From: Agrococcus jejuensis
Lineage (GTDB): Bacteria; Actinomycetota; Actinomycetes; Actinomycetales; Microbacteriaceae
NCBI RefSeq assembly: GCF_900099705.1
Contig: NZ_LT629695.1
Span: forward strand, 1,860,001 to 1,924,000
DNA length: 64,000 bases
Reading direction: 5' to 3'
Shown here: one piece after another, positions 16,256-25,208 of the stretch
Layout of the letters: the number at the start of each line of letters is the position of its first letter
How positions within the stretch are numbered: position 1 is the first letter of the stretch
Notes under the pieces: generated by a model
Seen by the model: the letters and a program-made list of their open reading frames with translations, nothing else
What the model was told of the DNA's origin: nothing
Database searches by the model: none
Made by a program: the position numbers and the translations under genes

Positions 16256-18394
16256 TCACGAGCGGCGAGCGCGCCGCCGCATCCCGAGCGCGGCGAGCCC
16301 GACGAGCAGCGCGAGCGCCCCGCCGACCCCGATGATCGGCGAGACCGCGGCGCCGGTCTCGGGCAGCGGATCGGTCGGGCGCATCGGGCGCAGCGTGGGG
16401 CTCGGCACGGGCGCGGCCGCCGGCGTCGTCGCCGGCGGCGACGCGACGGCGACGGGCACGAGCGGCGTCTCGACGACGTCGCAGCGGTCGTCGTCGCTCA
16501 CGAGGTCGTCGTTCGGCGTGCAGGTGCCGGGCGATGGCGGCGTCTGCGGACTCGTGACCCATGCCGCGTTCGCGACGGTCGCCGCGGCGCTCGGCGTCGT
16601 CGACACCGTGCCCTGCAGCGTGACCGAGGCGACGGCGCCCGACGCGAGCGCGCCCACGCTCCAGACTCCGGAGGCGGCGTCGAACGCGCCCTGCGACGGT
16701 CCGCCCACGACGCGCACCGTCGCGAGGTCGAGCTCGGCGGGGTAGTCGTCGACGACCGTGACCTCGGTCGCCTCGACCGGGCCGAGGTTGCCGACGTCGA
16801 TCGTCCACGTCACCGTCGCGGCACTGCCGTCGTCGGCGGCGAGCAGCTCGGCGTCGACGCGCTTGTCGATGCGCAGGTCGGGCAGCGCGGCGAGCGCCAC
16901 GGCCGCCTCGGCGTGGTCCTCGATGAACGCCCAGTCGTCGATCGCCCGCAGGTCGCCCCATGATCCCGTGCGCCCGTCGTTCTGGTTCGGATGCTCGCCG
17001 CCCGCATCCCACCCGTGCACGCCGCCGGCCGACGTCGTCGCGGGATCGCTGCCGATGAGCGCCGCGGGGCGCGTCCAGCGAGCGGCGCTCGACGCCTCGA
17101 GCGCCGTGTCATCCCAGTGCAGCGTCGCGACGCCCGGCGCTGGCCCGGTGAGCGCCTCGACCTCGATGCCGCCCGCGCTCGTCTCGGCGTCGATGCGCAC
17201 GACGTGCACCGGCGACACCTGCGCCATCGTCGCCCGCATCGTCACGCCCGTCGCCGTCACCGGCACGGCGGCACCCGACGCGTCGAGCCCATCCCATCGC
17301 CACGAGAACGGCCCCGGCTCGAGCACGGCGACCTCGTCGACGACGTCGAGCGGCCCGTCGTACGCGCCGTCGCCGTCGGCGTCGACCTCCACGCGCACGA
17401 CGCCCGGCTGCCCCAGCAGCGAACCCGAGAGCACGCCTGCGTTCGACGCGAACGTCTCGCGCGCGAACCCGAGCTCGGCGATCGAGGGCGCCACGTAGGA
17501 GGCGGCGAGCCACGTGTCGTCGGTGCGGCCGTCGGCCCACGCCGTCGTGGACGCCGGCAGGTCGGCGGCCGGAGGGTCGAGGAAGAGGCGGAAGTCGGTG
17601 AGCCCCTCGCACTGCGCGTCGGTCGGCTGCCACCACGCGGCCCCGGCGCCTCCCGCCTCGGGCGAGTGCGGCATGGGCACCGAGCGCAGCGCGGGCTCGC
17701 ACGTGCCGACGGCGGCGTTGCCCACGTCGTTGACGCGCAGCGTGGAGTCGACGCCGTCGTAGCCGTCGAGCGTCACGCGGTAGAGCGCCCCGTCGGGCGC
17801 CGCGGCGAAGAGCTCGAGCGTCGTCTGCTCGGGCGTGTGGATCGCGAGCGACTCCGTCCACACGCGTCCAGGGATCGACGCGCCGCCGCGCACGACGCCC
17901 ACGTCCCACGCGAGCGACGCCTCGCCGCCCGTGCCCACGAACGGGTCGACGACCGCGATGGTCCAGACGCCCTCGACCGCAGCGATCCACGCGCCGCCCA
18001 CGTGCGTGCCGGCGATCGGCACCGGCACGGCGTCGTCGTGCACGACCGCACCCGTCGGATCCGTCACGACCACCCGCGCACCCGCAGGCGTCCGGGCCGT
18101 CGAGGCGATGCGCGCCACGATCTCGTCGCCCGCCGCGGCGTACGCGAAGAGCGTCGTCGCGCCCTCGTCGGTGAAGCCGCCCTCGAGCAGCGTGCCCGGC
18201 AGCGTCGTCGTGGCCGGACCAGGGATCGCGTGCGGCCGCGTGCTCGCCTCCGCGCCCCACGCCGCCGCGGGGCCGAGCCCGAGCGCGACGGCCACGGGCA
18301 CGCCCGCCAGTGCTGCTGCGAGGCGCGGCCAGCGCCGCCGCCGTCGGTCGTGATGGATGTGCGTCGTCTCGGTGCGCGCTCGTCGCTGTCGCAT
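16256..18394 (-). CDS. LPXTG cell-wall-anchored protein with DUF11-like domain
   Basis: 712 aa. A long basic N-terminal Sec signal (Arg-rich, then LAAALAGVPVAVALGLG) is followed by an exported region without known enzyme motif, a DUF11-like beta-sandwich at about residues 525-640, a Pro/Ala-rich wall-spanning stretch, and a sorting signal LPETG at 677-681 with hydrophobic helix and RRRARRS tail. Sortase would attach it to peptidoglycan. It probably acts in surface structure or adhesion. The sortase gene is not in this window. A direct repeat copy lies about 100 bases upstream of its start. Confidence 0.88.
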   Translation of the reverse strand: MRQRRARTETTHIHHDRRRRRWPRLAAALAGVPVAVALGLGPAAAWGAEASTRPHAIPGPATTTLPGTLLEGGFTDEGATTLFAYAAAGDEIVARIASTARTPAGARVVVTDPTGAVVHDDAVPVPIAGTHVGGAWIAAVEGVWTIAVVDPFVGTGGEASLAWDVGVVRGGASIPGRVWTESLAIHTPEQTTLELFAAAPDGALYRVTLDGYDGVDSTLRVNDVGNAAVGTCEPALRSVPMPHSPEAGGAGAAWWQPTDAQCEGLTDFRLFLDPPAADLPASTTAWADGRTDDTWLAASYVAPSIAELGFARETFASNAGVLSGSLLGQPGVVRVEVDADGDGAYDGPLDVVDEVAVLEPGPFSWRWDGLDASGAAVPVTATGVTMRATMAQVSPVHVVRIDAETSAGGIEVEALTGPAPGVATLHWDDTALEASSAARWTRPAALIGSDPATTSAGGVHGWDAGGEHPNQNDGRTGSWGDLRAIDDWAFIEDHAEAAVALAALPDLRIDKRVDAELLAADDGSAATVTWTIDVGNLGPVEATEVTVVDDYPAELDLATVRVVGGPSQGAFDAASGVWSVGALASGAVASVTLQGTVSTTPSAAATVANAAWVTSPQTPPSPGTCTPNDDLVSDDDRCDVVETPLVPVAVASPPATTPAAAPVPSPTLRPMRPTDPLPETGAAVSPIIGVGGALALLVGLAALGMRRRARRS

Positions 18395-18496
18395 GGGGCC
18401 TCCCTCGTGCCGCGGCGAAGGTACGAGCGAGCCCCGACTCCGACGGGTCCAGAGAGCTCCGAATGTGGACGGACGCGTTCTCCACAGCCCCCGCCT

Positions 18497-18562
18497 GCAC
18501 GCGGAAGGGGGCCGCCCACCGGGCGACCCCCTCCAACGGTCACCGCAACGCGAACGCCGCGG
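18497..18562. repeat. 66-bp direct repeat, left copy, flanking the restriction-modification island
   Basis: Matches 21157-21222: the first 38 bases differ at one position, seven bases differ strongly, and the last 21 are identical. The copy contains a hairpin (18507-18531, ten pairs with one mismatch) that could terminate transcription of the endonuclease gene, whose stop codon begins at 18566-18568. Confidence 0.9.
18507..18531 (-). terminator. Terminator-like hairpin after the restriction endonuclease gene
   Basis: GGGGG pairs with CCCCC and CGCCC with GGGCG, with one C-A mismatch and a three-base loop. The same hairpin is found in the other repeat copy at 21167-21191. Confidence 0.6.
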
Positions 18563-18565
18563 TGA

Positions 18566-19450
18566 CTACACCAAAGTGTCTTCTTCGCGAACTGGGATGT
18601 TCCGACGCTCGATGAGACTGCGCACCGCCACATGCTGCGACACTGCGGTCCCTTCGAGGACGCGGGTCACCATCTTGGTCATGAACTGCTCAGGCCGAAC
18701 ATCCTCCGGCACGGCATCCAGCTCGACGACGACCTCGCCGTCACTCGTGTGCCAATCGATGAGAGCGAGGCCGGTGGCCGTGTATCCATTGGATGCATCG
18801 GTAGCGCGAAGCTTTCGCATCATGTCGATGGTGCGCTCGAAGGCCTCCGGTTCATCTCTCAGGATGGTGGCTCGCTGGACGAAGAAGAAGCCCACGGCGG
18901 CGAGCGGGTGTCGACCGCGGAGGTTGCCCGCGTCGCCGTACGCTTCCTCGAAACGGTTGCTGAGGTTCTTGCCGAATGAGGAGATCTGGGTCTTCGTGCT
19001 GAGGAGGAGTTCTGGCCCCCGATCCCAGCGCGCGATGGCGACGTCGACCTGCTTTTCGTAGGCGCGACCCAGAATGTGGGCATCGGTCGGCGCAATTGCA
19101 GCCATGTTGGCCACTCGCGCTCTCACGTCGTCCGCTAGGCCCTTGGGCAACCTCTCGAGGAGTAGCGCGATGTCTCGGGGAAGGACTCGCGGACGGGTGG
19201 GACGCGGCCACACCTCGTCGACGCCGAATCTGGAGCGCCGGAGCTCGTGGGACAGCCAAGAGTCGACGCCGTTTGCAAGCGCTCCTGTCTCCCAGCCCTT
19301 TCCAGCAGCGACCGGGATCGTCAGCAGCCTGGCGAGCAGTTGGTAGTCGGGCGCATACGTCGGCGGCTGGCCCCGACCATGAGTCCAGGGATCGCCCAGA
19401 TCAGCCGCCGCGAGAGCGTCGTCGAAGGGAGAGAAGGAGTCCTTCTTCAT
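18566..19450 (-). CDS. Probable type II restriction endonuclease
   Basis: 294 aa. I do not recognise an exact family, but the gene follows an adenine methyltransferase with an ATGA overlap, the usual arrangement of a type II system. A PD-(D/E)XK-like core is possible around YEKQVDVAI (132-139) and LLLSTK (148-153), with D136 and K153 as candidate active residues and the usual acidic residue replaced by S151. The region GRAYEKQVD ... SFGKNLSNRFEEAYGDA is lysine- and glutamate-rich. Codons such as AAG, TTC and ATC alternate with A/T-ending codons rare elsewhere here, a sign of transfer. It would cut unmethylated foreign DNA. Confidence 0.65.
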   Translation of the reverse strand: MKKDSFSPFDDALAAADLGDPWTHGRGQPPTYAPDYQLLARLLTIPVAAGKGWETGALANGVDSWLSHELRRSRFGVDEVWPRPTRPRVLPRDIALLLERLPKGLADDVRARVANMAAIAPTDAHILGRAYEKQVDVAIARWDRGPELLLSTKTQISSFGKNLSNRFEEAYGDAGNLRGRHPLAAVGFFFVQRATILRDEPEAFERTIDMMRKLRATDASNGYTATGLALIDWHTSDGEVVVELDAVPEDVRPEQFMTKMVTRVLEGTAVSQHVAVRSLIERRNIPVREEDTLV

Positions 19451-21117
19451 GGTTGACGTCTCAACTTTCTCCCGCTGCGACCGCGGGCTACCCGGCGATC
19501 GGCAAGCTTCGCCTGATCGTTGCGAACTGACTCGAGCTCAGACGATGTCATCGCAGAGAGCAGAACCGAGTCGACAAGGCGAACAGCTTGGTTCAGCTTC
19601 TTTTGCTGAAGCAGGCGCCGGACGGTCGGCCGGATAGCGAGCAGGTCGTCACGCCGTGTACTGATCGCTTCCGGTGACGGCACCATCCAGCCGTCTGCTT
19701 CACGAGGTTCCATCTTCAGAATGCCGCCTCCATACGACCGTCCCACGGACTCAGCGGACAGCGTCGTGAAGGAGTTCAGTGCTGCAACGGAGAGCAACTC
19801 TCGTCCCAGGTCGCGTACTTCGGGCTTCAAGTACACGCCATGAACGCTGTTGAGATGTCGCGCTTCGACCTCATTGGTCGCCAGTTGCACGGTGGCGGCA
19901 TTCATGTAGGTCAGGAAGAGGTCAGGGGCAGCAAGTACCGGTACGCGCCACCATGGTGAGCGCACGCGGCACTTGTACGCCTGGTCGACGCCGGTGGCGT
20001 GGCCTTGTGCGATGTACTCCATTGTCGCTTTGGCTGGGTTGCTACTTGGGTACAGAAGCCAGGTCGACTCGCCGTTTCGTCCAAGGCGGGAGATTGCATC
20101 ACGTGTCAGTGCCAGTGAGCGGAGATGGGTACTGCCGGGAGGGCTTACGCGCAGTAGGTCGCGGCGAGGTATGGCGAGTTCTCGCACGCGTTCAGGCGAG
20201 AGCGCAAAGAATCGATTGCCCCCAGTCACGGCGCCCAGAGACGTTTCTCCCCAGGTGCTCAGCGGTGTGAAGCTGCCGTCGCCTCGGGCGTTGCCGACCG
20301 CTCGCAGTGTTGTGTCTGAGAGCTGGAGTGCGGGCCAGCGGTCACCCGTGTCGAGCGGGAGCCAGGATGTCCCCACGTCGAGACTGCTGAGCGACTCAGC
20401 GTTGCGAGTCTGCCGAAGCGTTGCAGCACCGGTACCACGGAGACCCCAGCCTGATGCCTTGACCAGCACGGTGTCCGCCTCCGCATCGGAAAAGATCTGC
20501 TCGTCGAACACCACTAGTTCGACGTGCGCAAACCTCTCCAAGAGAAAGCGTCTTACGGGAGCGGCGTAGTTGACGCTCAGGAGCTCTGCCGGAAGCACGA
20601 GTCCAAGGCGACCGCCAGGCTTCAAAAAGCCTGCGGCGTGCACGACGAACGCTGCCCAGCTCGAGGCGAGGCCAGTGAGAGCGACGCCTTGATCCAGAGC
20701 TGCGAAACGCGCGCGGTCTCGCTGATCCCCTGTCCAATCCTGGTAGCGGATGAACGGGGGGTTGCCGATCACCGCGTCGAAGCGAGCCTGCGCTTCCACC
20801 AGAAAGAAGTCACTGACACGAATGGCCGCTTCCCCGCCGGCCTCGCCAACGATGAGGCGGGCTGACTCAGCACTCGGACCATGTATCTCGACGCCGTCGA
20901 CGAGTGGTTTGTCGGCGCCCAGTTCCTTCAGCCGGTCGACCGCTGCAGCAAGAAACGCTGCCTCTCCAGCAGATGGCTCCAAGACACGATCCGACGCATC
21001 GACGAGTGCCCACTCTGCGAGGTGCCGGGTCACTGAAACCGGGGTGAAGAACGCGCCGCGAGCCTTTCGCTCCGATGGAAGGTCCAAGACGCCTGGGAGT
21101 GGACGATCGGGCAGCAT
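19447..21117 (-). CDS. Adenine-specific DNA methyltransferase (type II modification)
   Basis: 556 aa, gamma-type motif order. Motif X GAFFTP (21-26), the S-adenosylmethionine-binding LEPSAG (46-51) and catalytic motif IV NPPF (119-122) are visible, followed by a long target-recognition region. It methylates adenine N6 at the recognition site of the partner enzyme; the specificity cannot be read. ATG 21117 is chosen because a -10 TATCGT ends six bases upstream (leaderless); GTG 21120 is the alternative. G+C is visibly lower than in flanking genes. Confidence 0.9.
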   Translation of the reverse strand: MLPDRPLPGVLDLPSERKARGAFFTPVSVTRHLAEWALVDASDRVLEPSAGEAAFLAAAVDRLKELGADKPLVDGVEIHGPSAESARLIVGEAGGEAAIRVSDFFLVEAQARFDAVIGNPPFIRYQDWTGDQRDRARFAALDQGVALTGLASSWAAFVVHAAGFLKPGGRLGLVLPAELLSVNYAAPVRRFLLERFAHVELVVFDEQIFSDAEADTVLVKASGWGLRGTGAATLRQTRNAESLSSLDVGTSWLPLDTGDRWPALQLSDTTLRAVGNARGDGSFTPLSTWGETSLGAVTGGNRFFALSPERVRELAIPRRDLLRVSPPGSTHLRSLALTRDAISRLGRNGESTWLLYPSSNPAKATMEYIAQGHATGVDQAYKCRVRSPWWRVPVLAAPDLFLTYMNAATVQLATNEVEARHLNSVHGVYLKPEVRDLGRELLSVAALNSFTTLSAESVGRSYGGGILKMEPREADGWMVPSPEAISTRRDDLLAIRPTVRRLLQQKKLNQAVRLVDSVLLSAMTSSELESVRNDQAKLADRRVARGRSGRKLRRQP

Positions 21118-21123
21118 CACCCC

Positions 21124-21129
21124 ACGATA
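21124..21129 (-). promoter_or_regulatory. -10 hexamer (TATCGT) of the methyltransferase gene
   Basis: Minus-strand TATCGT ending six bases before ATG 21117. The promoter lies between the gene and the right direct repeat, so it moved with the island. Confidence 0.5.
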
Positions 21130-21156
21130 TTCGCGGCGACCGCTGACATGTACCAG

Positions 21157-21222
21157 GCACGCGGAAGGGGGCCGCCCGCCGGGCGACCCCCTCCTGCGCG
21201 AACCGCAACGCGAACGCCGCGG
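21157..21222. repeat. 66-bp direct repeat, right copy, flanking the restriction-modification island
   Basis: Same orientation as 18497-18562 and 2660 bases from it. It follows the stop codon of the sugar permease gene (21232-21234) as the left copy follows that of the endonuclease. Contains the terminator-like hairpin 21167-21191. Confidence 0.9.
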
Positions 21223-21231
21223 CGGCGACCC

Positions 21232-22212
21232 CTATCCCTTCGCCGAGCCTGCGAGCAGGCCGCGCACGAAGAACCGTTGCAGGCCGAAGAACACGATGAG
21301 CGGCACGATGAGCGACACGAACGCGCCTGCGGTGAGGCGGTCCCAGTTCTCGCCGCGCGAGCCCGCGAGCTCGGCCAATCGTTGCGTCAATGGCGCGGTA
21401 TCGGGTGTGCCAGACGAGAACACCAACGCCACGAGCAGGTCGTTCCACACCCACAGGAACTGGAAGATCGCGAACGACGCGATCGCCGGCATCGCGAGCG
21501 GCAGGATGATGCGGAAGAAGATCTGCCCGTGCCCCGCACCATCCACGCGCGCGGCCTCCACGACCTCGCTCGGGATCTCCGAGATGAAGTTGTGCAGCAG
21601 GAAGATCGCCAGCGGCAGCGCGAAGATCGTGTGCGCGACCCAGATCGGCGCGTACTGCCGCTCCGAGATGAACGGCAGCGCATCCGCCAGCCCCTCCTGG
21701 AAGGGCTGCAGGAACGTCACGAACATCTGCAGCAGCGGGATGAGCGCCATCTGCAGCGGCACGATCTGCAGCGCGAAGATGATGACGAACAGCGTGCCCG
21801 AGCCCTTGAACTTCACCCATGCGAACGCGTACGCCGCGAGCGAGGCGAGCACGAGCGGGAAGATCGTGCCCGGGATCGCCACGATGAGCGAGTTCACGAA
21901 GTACTCGCCGAGCTGCGGCGACGACGCCGAGCCCGAGAGCAGCACCTCCTGGTAGTTCTGGAGCGTCAGCTGCGGGTTCGTGAAGAACGTCCACCAGCCG
22001 GAGGTGCGGATGTCGTCGCCCGGTCGGAACGACGACAGCAGCAGGCCGAACGTGGGGATGGTCCACAGCACGGCGATGACGATGGCGACGAGCGTCGCCC
22101 ACGGGCTCGTGAGCCGCTGCTTCACACGGTCCGCGCGCGAGCGAGGAGCCGTGTTCAGCGCGTCGTCGACGTCGCGGATCTCGGGATCGGGCGTGATGGC
22201 GGTGGAGGTCAT
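21232..22212 (-). CDS. Sugar ABC transporter permease (MalG-type)
   Basis: 326 aa with six membrane helices after a 35-residue cytoplasmic tail. The EAA loop EVVEAARVDGAGHGQIFFRI, which contacts the ATPase, is near residue 225. It forms the channel with the MalF-type subunit, overlapping it by ATGA. The importer has no ATPase gene here, so a shared MsiK-type ATPase is expected, as is common in actinobacteria. Substrate probably an alpha-glucoside or other oligosaccharide. Confidence 0.93.
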   Translation of the reverse strand: MTSTAITPDPEIRDVDDALNTAPRSRADRVKQRLTSPWATLVAIVIAVLWTIPTFGLLLSSFRPGDDIRTSGWWTFFTNPQLTLQNYQEVLLSGSASSPQLGEYFVNSLIVAIPGTIFPLVLASLAAYAFAWVKFKGSGTLFVIIFALQIVPLQMALIPLLQMFVTFLQPFQEGLADALPFISERQYAPIWVAHTIFALPLAIFLLHNFISEIPSEVVEAARVDGAGHGQIFFRIILPLAMPAIASFAIFQFLWVWNDLLVALVFSSGTPDTAPLTQRLAELAGSRGENWDRLTAGAFVSLIVPLIVFFGLQRFFVRGLLAGSAKG

Positions 22213-23534
22213 CGGATCTCCCTCTGCTGGCGCAGGATGCGCACGTTGTAGAGCACGATCGGCAGCACGAGCACGAACAGGATGAGCGCGAGCGCGGCAC
22301 CGCGCCCGGGCTCGCCGGCGCGGAACGCCTGCGTGTACATCTCGTTGGCCACCACGGAGGTGTCGAAGTTGCCGCCCGTCATGGTGCGGACGATGTCGAA
22401 CACCTTGAGCGTCGCGATCGAGATCGTCGTGACGACGACCACGATCGACGAGCGGATGCCGGGCACGGTCACGTTCGTGAACCGCTGCCAGGGGCTGGCG
22501 CCGTCGAGGCTGGCTGCCTCGATCTGCTCGGTCGGCACGCCCTTGATCGCGGCCGACAGCACCGTCATCGCGAAGCCCGTCTGGATCCAGATCATCACGA
22601 TGATGAGCGCGAGCGTGTTCGTGGGCGAGTTCTGCAGGATCTGCTGCGGGTCGCCGCCGAAGAGCACGAGGATCTGGTTGATGAGGCCGATCTGGTCCTG
22701 CTGCGGACCGCGGTAGGCGTACATGAACTTCCAGATGATGCCTGCGCCGACGAACGAGATGGCCATCGGCAGGAAGACGAGCATCTTGAAGACCTTCTCG
22801 CCCGCGCTCTTGTCGATGAAGACGGCGTAGGCGAGGCCCACGATCGTCGACACGAGCGGCACGAGCACGACCCACACGACGGTGTTCGCCAGCGTGACGA
22901 GCGCCGTGCCCTGCGTGAACATCCACACGAAGTTGTCGAGTCCGTTGAACTCGCCCTGCGCGTTCGTGAACGCGAGCAGCGCCGTGCGCAGCGCGGGGTA
23001 GATGAGGCCGAGGGTGAGCAGCGCCACCGCGGGCACGAGGAAGACGAGCATCGGCTTCGAGTCGTCGTCTCGGGATGCGGTGAAGCCGAGCACGGCCACG
23101 ATCGAGATCGTGAGCGCGGCGGCCCACGGCCAGGCGCCGATCGTGGTCTCGCCAGCGCCTTCGATGACGAGTGCCCCGACGACGACCGCGGCTGCGGCGA
23201 GCACGTGGGCGGCCAGGCGGCCGGAGCGCCGCATCCGCTCGGGTGCGAGCTCGAGCAGCAGGCCGATGAGCAGGGATGCGGTGAGCGGCCATCCGATCAG
23301 CAGGATGGCGGTGCGCACCTGATCGGTGAGCCAGCCGACTCCGTCGAGGAGTCCGAGCTGGCTGGCGAGCGTCGCGACGAGCACGACGGCGGCCGCGACG
23401 ATGCGGCCGATGATGCTGCGCAGGGCCGTGGCCTCGCGGTCGAGGACGAGCAGCAGCACCACGACGAGCAGGGCGAAGCCGCCGAGGCCGAACACGGCCT
23501 GGAGCAGCTTGCCGACGAGATCCATGGTGGTCAT
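22209..23534 (-). CDS. Sugar ABC transporter permease (MalF-type, long N terminus)
   Basis: 441 aa. The last ~290 residues are a standard permease with the EAA loop (EQIEAASLDGASPWQRF near residue 345). The first ~150 residues add about five hydrophobic helices, an extension known from actinobacterial alpha-glucoside permeases. A GGGAGG six bases upstream selects ATG 23534; MDLVGK at 23525 would be the alternative. It is the middle gene of the binding protein-MalF-MalG operon. Confidence 0.92.
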   Translation of the reverse strand: MTTMDLVGKLLQAVFGLGGFALLVVVLLLVLDREATALRSIIGRIVAAAVVLVATLASQLGLLDGVGWLTDQVRTAILLIGWPLTASLLIGLLLELAPERMRRSGRLAAHVLAAAAVVVGALVIEGAGETTIGAWPWAAALTISIVAVLGFTASRDDDSKPMLVFLVPAVALLTLGLIYPALRTALLAFTNAQGEFNGLDNFVWMFTQGTALVTLANTVVWVVLVPLVSTIVGLAYAVFIDKSAGEKVFKMLVFLPMAISFVGAGIIWKFMYAYRGPQQDQIGLINQILVLFGGDPQQILQNSPTNTLALIIVMIWIQTGFAMTVLSAAIKGVPTEQIEAASLDGASPWQRFTNVTVPGIRSSIVVVVTTISIATLKVFDIVRTMTGGNFDTSVVANEMYTQAFRAGEPGRGAALALILFVLVLPIVLYNVRILRQQREIR

Positions 23535-23604
23535 GGGTCACCTCCCGGGTATGGATCGGGGGCCGTGCTCGCGCACGACCCCCGATCGCGGTGTCAGCCT
23601 CTGG

Positions 23605-24966
23605 CTACGGCCAGCTGCTCTCGATCGTCGAGAGCACGGACTCGGTCGACTCCCCGCCGACCCAGTTGACCATCCCGGTCCAGAACGTGCCCGTGCCGAC
23701 GGCGCCCGGCATGATGTCCGAGCCGTCGAAGCGGAACGTGGTGTCGGGGTCCTGCAGGATCTCGACGGCCGACGTGAGGAGGGCGCTCGAGGCGTTCTCC
23801 GGGTCGAGGCCGTTGTTGGCCGAGATCACGCCACCGAGGGAGACGCGGTTGTTGGCCCACAGGTCGCTCGACAGGTACGTCTGCACGGCCACGACCTCCT
23901 CGGCGTCCGAGAAGGCGCCCACGAACTCGCCACCGCCGGTGACGGTGTTCGAGCCGTCCTCGCTCGGCAGCAGGAATGCCCAGACGTCGCCGTCCTCGGC
24001 GACGGGCACCGAGTTGTCGTCGCTCCAGAAGCCCTCGTAGAACGAGGCCTGGTGGTGCATGGCGCACGTGCCGTCGAGCACGGGCAGGCCCGCCTCGCCG
24101 AAGTCGGTGGTGGCGATCGTCGAGACGTCGCCGATGCCGCCGTTCACGTAGTCGGGGTTGAGGATGAGGTCGCCCACGCGGTCCATGGCGTCGACGATCT
24201 GCGGGTCGTCGAACGGGATCTCGTGGCTCGTCCACTGGTCGTAGACGTCGGCGCCCGCGGTGCGGAGCACGTAGTCCTCGACCCAGTCGGTGCCGGGCCA
24301 GCCGGTGGCCTCGCCCGAGCCGAAGCCGACGCACCAGGGCACGACGCCCGTGTCGTCGGTGGACTCGGCGATCGTGGCCGTGAGGTCGTCGAGCTCGTCG
24401 AGGGTGGTCGGGATCTCCCAGCCGTTCTCCTCGAAGACCGACGGCGAGTACCAGACGAAGCCCTTGACGCTCGCCATGAGCGGGGCGCCGTAGAGCGTGC
24501 CGTCGACGGTGCCGTAGTTCTGCCAGTCCTCGCTCCAGAACTCCTGCGCGTTCGCCTGCACCGACTCGGGTGCCGGCAGCAGCGAGCCGGTGCCCGCCAC
24601 GGAGGCGAGGAGGCCGGGCTGGGGGAAGATCGCCAGGTCGGGCGGGTTGCCGCCCTGCACGCGCACGTTGATCTGCGCCTCGAACTCGGCGGAGCCCTCG
24701 TAGACGACGTCGATGCCCGTGCACGACTCGAAGTCGGCCCACGACTCGTTGAGTCGGTCGGCCTCGGCGTCGAGGATCGTGCCGTAGATGTTGACCTCGG
24801 CGCCGTCGAACGTGCCGTAGTCCTCGTAGAGGCTGCAGTCTGCGGCCTCGCCATCGCTGCCGCCGCCACCGCTGCCGGCGTCGTCGCCGACGCATGCGGT
24901 GAGTGCGAGTGCGGTGATGCCTGCGATGCCGAGCGGCATGAGCAGGCGGCGCTGGGAGCGCTTCAT
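23605..24966 (-). CDS. Sugar ABC transporter substrate-binding lipoprotein
   Basis: 453 aa. The lipobox LTAC puts the lipid-anchored Cys at residue 25, followed by a Gly/Ser-rich linker. The body has the two-lobe family-1 solute-binding fold, with aromatic residues (WAFLLP, FVWYSP) typical of oligosaccharide binders such as AglE. It would capture a sugar outside the membrane and hand it to the two permeases. AGGAG precedes the ATG. The long divergent region with two LacI boxes controls this operon. Confidence 0.93.
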   Translation of the reverse strand: MKRSQRRLLMPLGIAGITALALTACVGDDAGSGGGGSDGEAADCSLYEDYGTFDGAEVNIYGTILDAEADRLNESWADFESCTGIDVVYEGSAEFEAQINVRVQGGNPPDLAIFPQPGLLASVAGTGSLLPAPESVQANAQEFWSEDWQNYGTVDGTLYGAPLMASVKGFVWYSPSVFEENGWEIPTTLDELDDLTATIAESTDDTGVVPWCVGFGSGEATGWPGTDWVEDYVLRTAGADVYDQWTSHEIPFDDPQIVDAMDRVGDLILNPDYVNGGIGDVSTIATTDFGEAGLPVLDGTCAMHHQASFYEGFWSDDNSVPVAEDGDVWAFLLPSEDGSNTVTGGGEFVGAFSDAEEVVAVQTYLSSDLWANNRVSLGGVISANNGLDPENASSALLTSAVEILQDPDTTFRFDGSDIMPGAVGTGTFWTGMVNWVGGESTESVLSTIESSWP

Positions 24967-25049
24967 CGGAACTCCTGTCTCTATTGGTGCAAGTGCTGCA
25001 GACGACGGGAGACAGGCGGGGCGTCTGCTGGGGCGCCCTCGCCCGAACC

Positions 25050-25061
25050 GGAACCGGTTCC
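25050..25061. promoter_or_regulatory. LacI-family operator 1
   Basis: GGAACCGGTTCC is a perfect palindrome with the central CG typical of LacI-family sites. It lies 84 bases upstream of the binding-protein gene. A weaker palindrome ACGGTAACCGT is at 25074-25084. Confidence 0.8.
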
Positions 25062-25151
25062 ACAGCACTTGCGACGGTAACCGTTGGACCCGGATGCCGC
25101 AACGAGCCGGGCCTTTCGCTTTCGGTTCGTTGTGCTTCCGTGATACTCATT

Positions 25152-25163
25152 GGAACCGGTTGC
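25152..25163. promoter_or_regulatory. LacI-family operator 2
   Basis: GGAACCGGTTGC, one base from the perfect box, centred 102 bases from operator 1 and 46 bases before the lacI-type gene. The pair would allow looping and repress both divergent units. Confidence 0.75.
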
Positions 25164-25208
25164 GGCTGACCGGTCGTGGCTCAGGGACCGGATGCGCGAG
25201 GGGGCGCC

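Noticed and set aside
18491..21230. Insertion sequence
   Set aside because: Repeats are direct, not inverted, and no transposase is present; the cargo is a restriction-modification pair.
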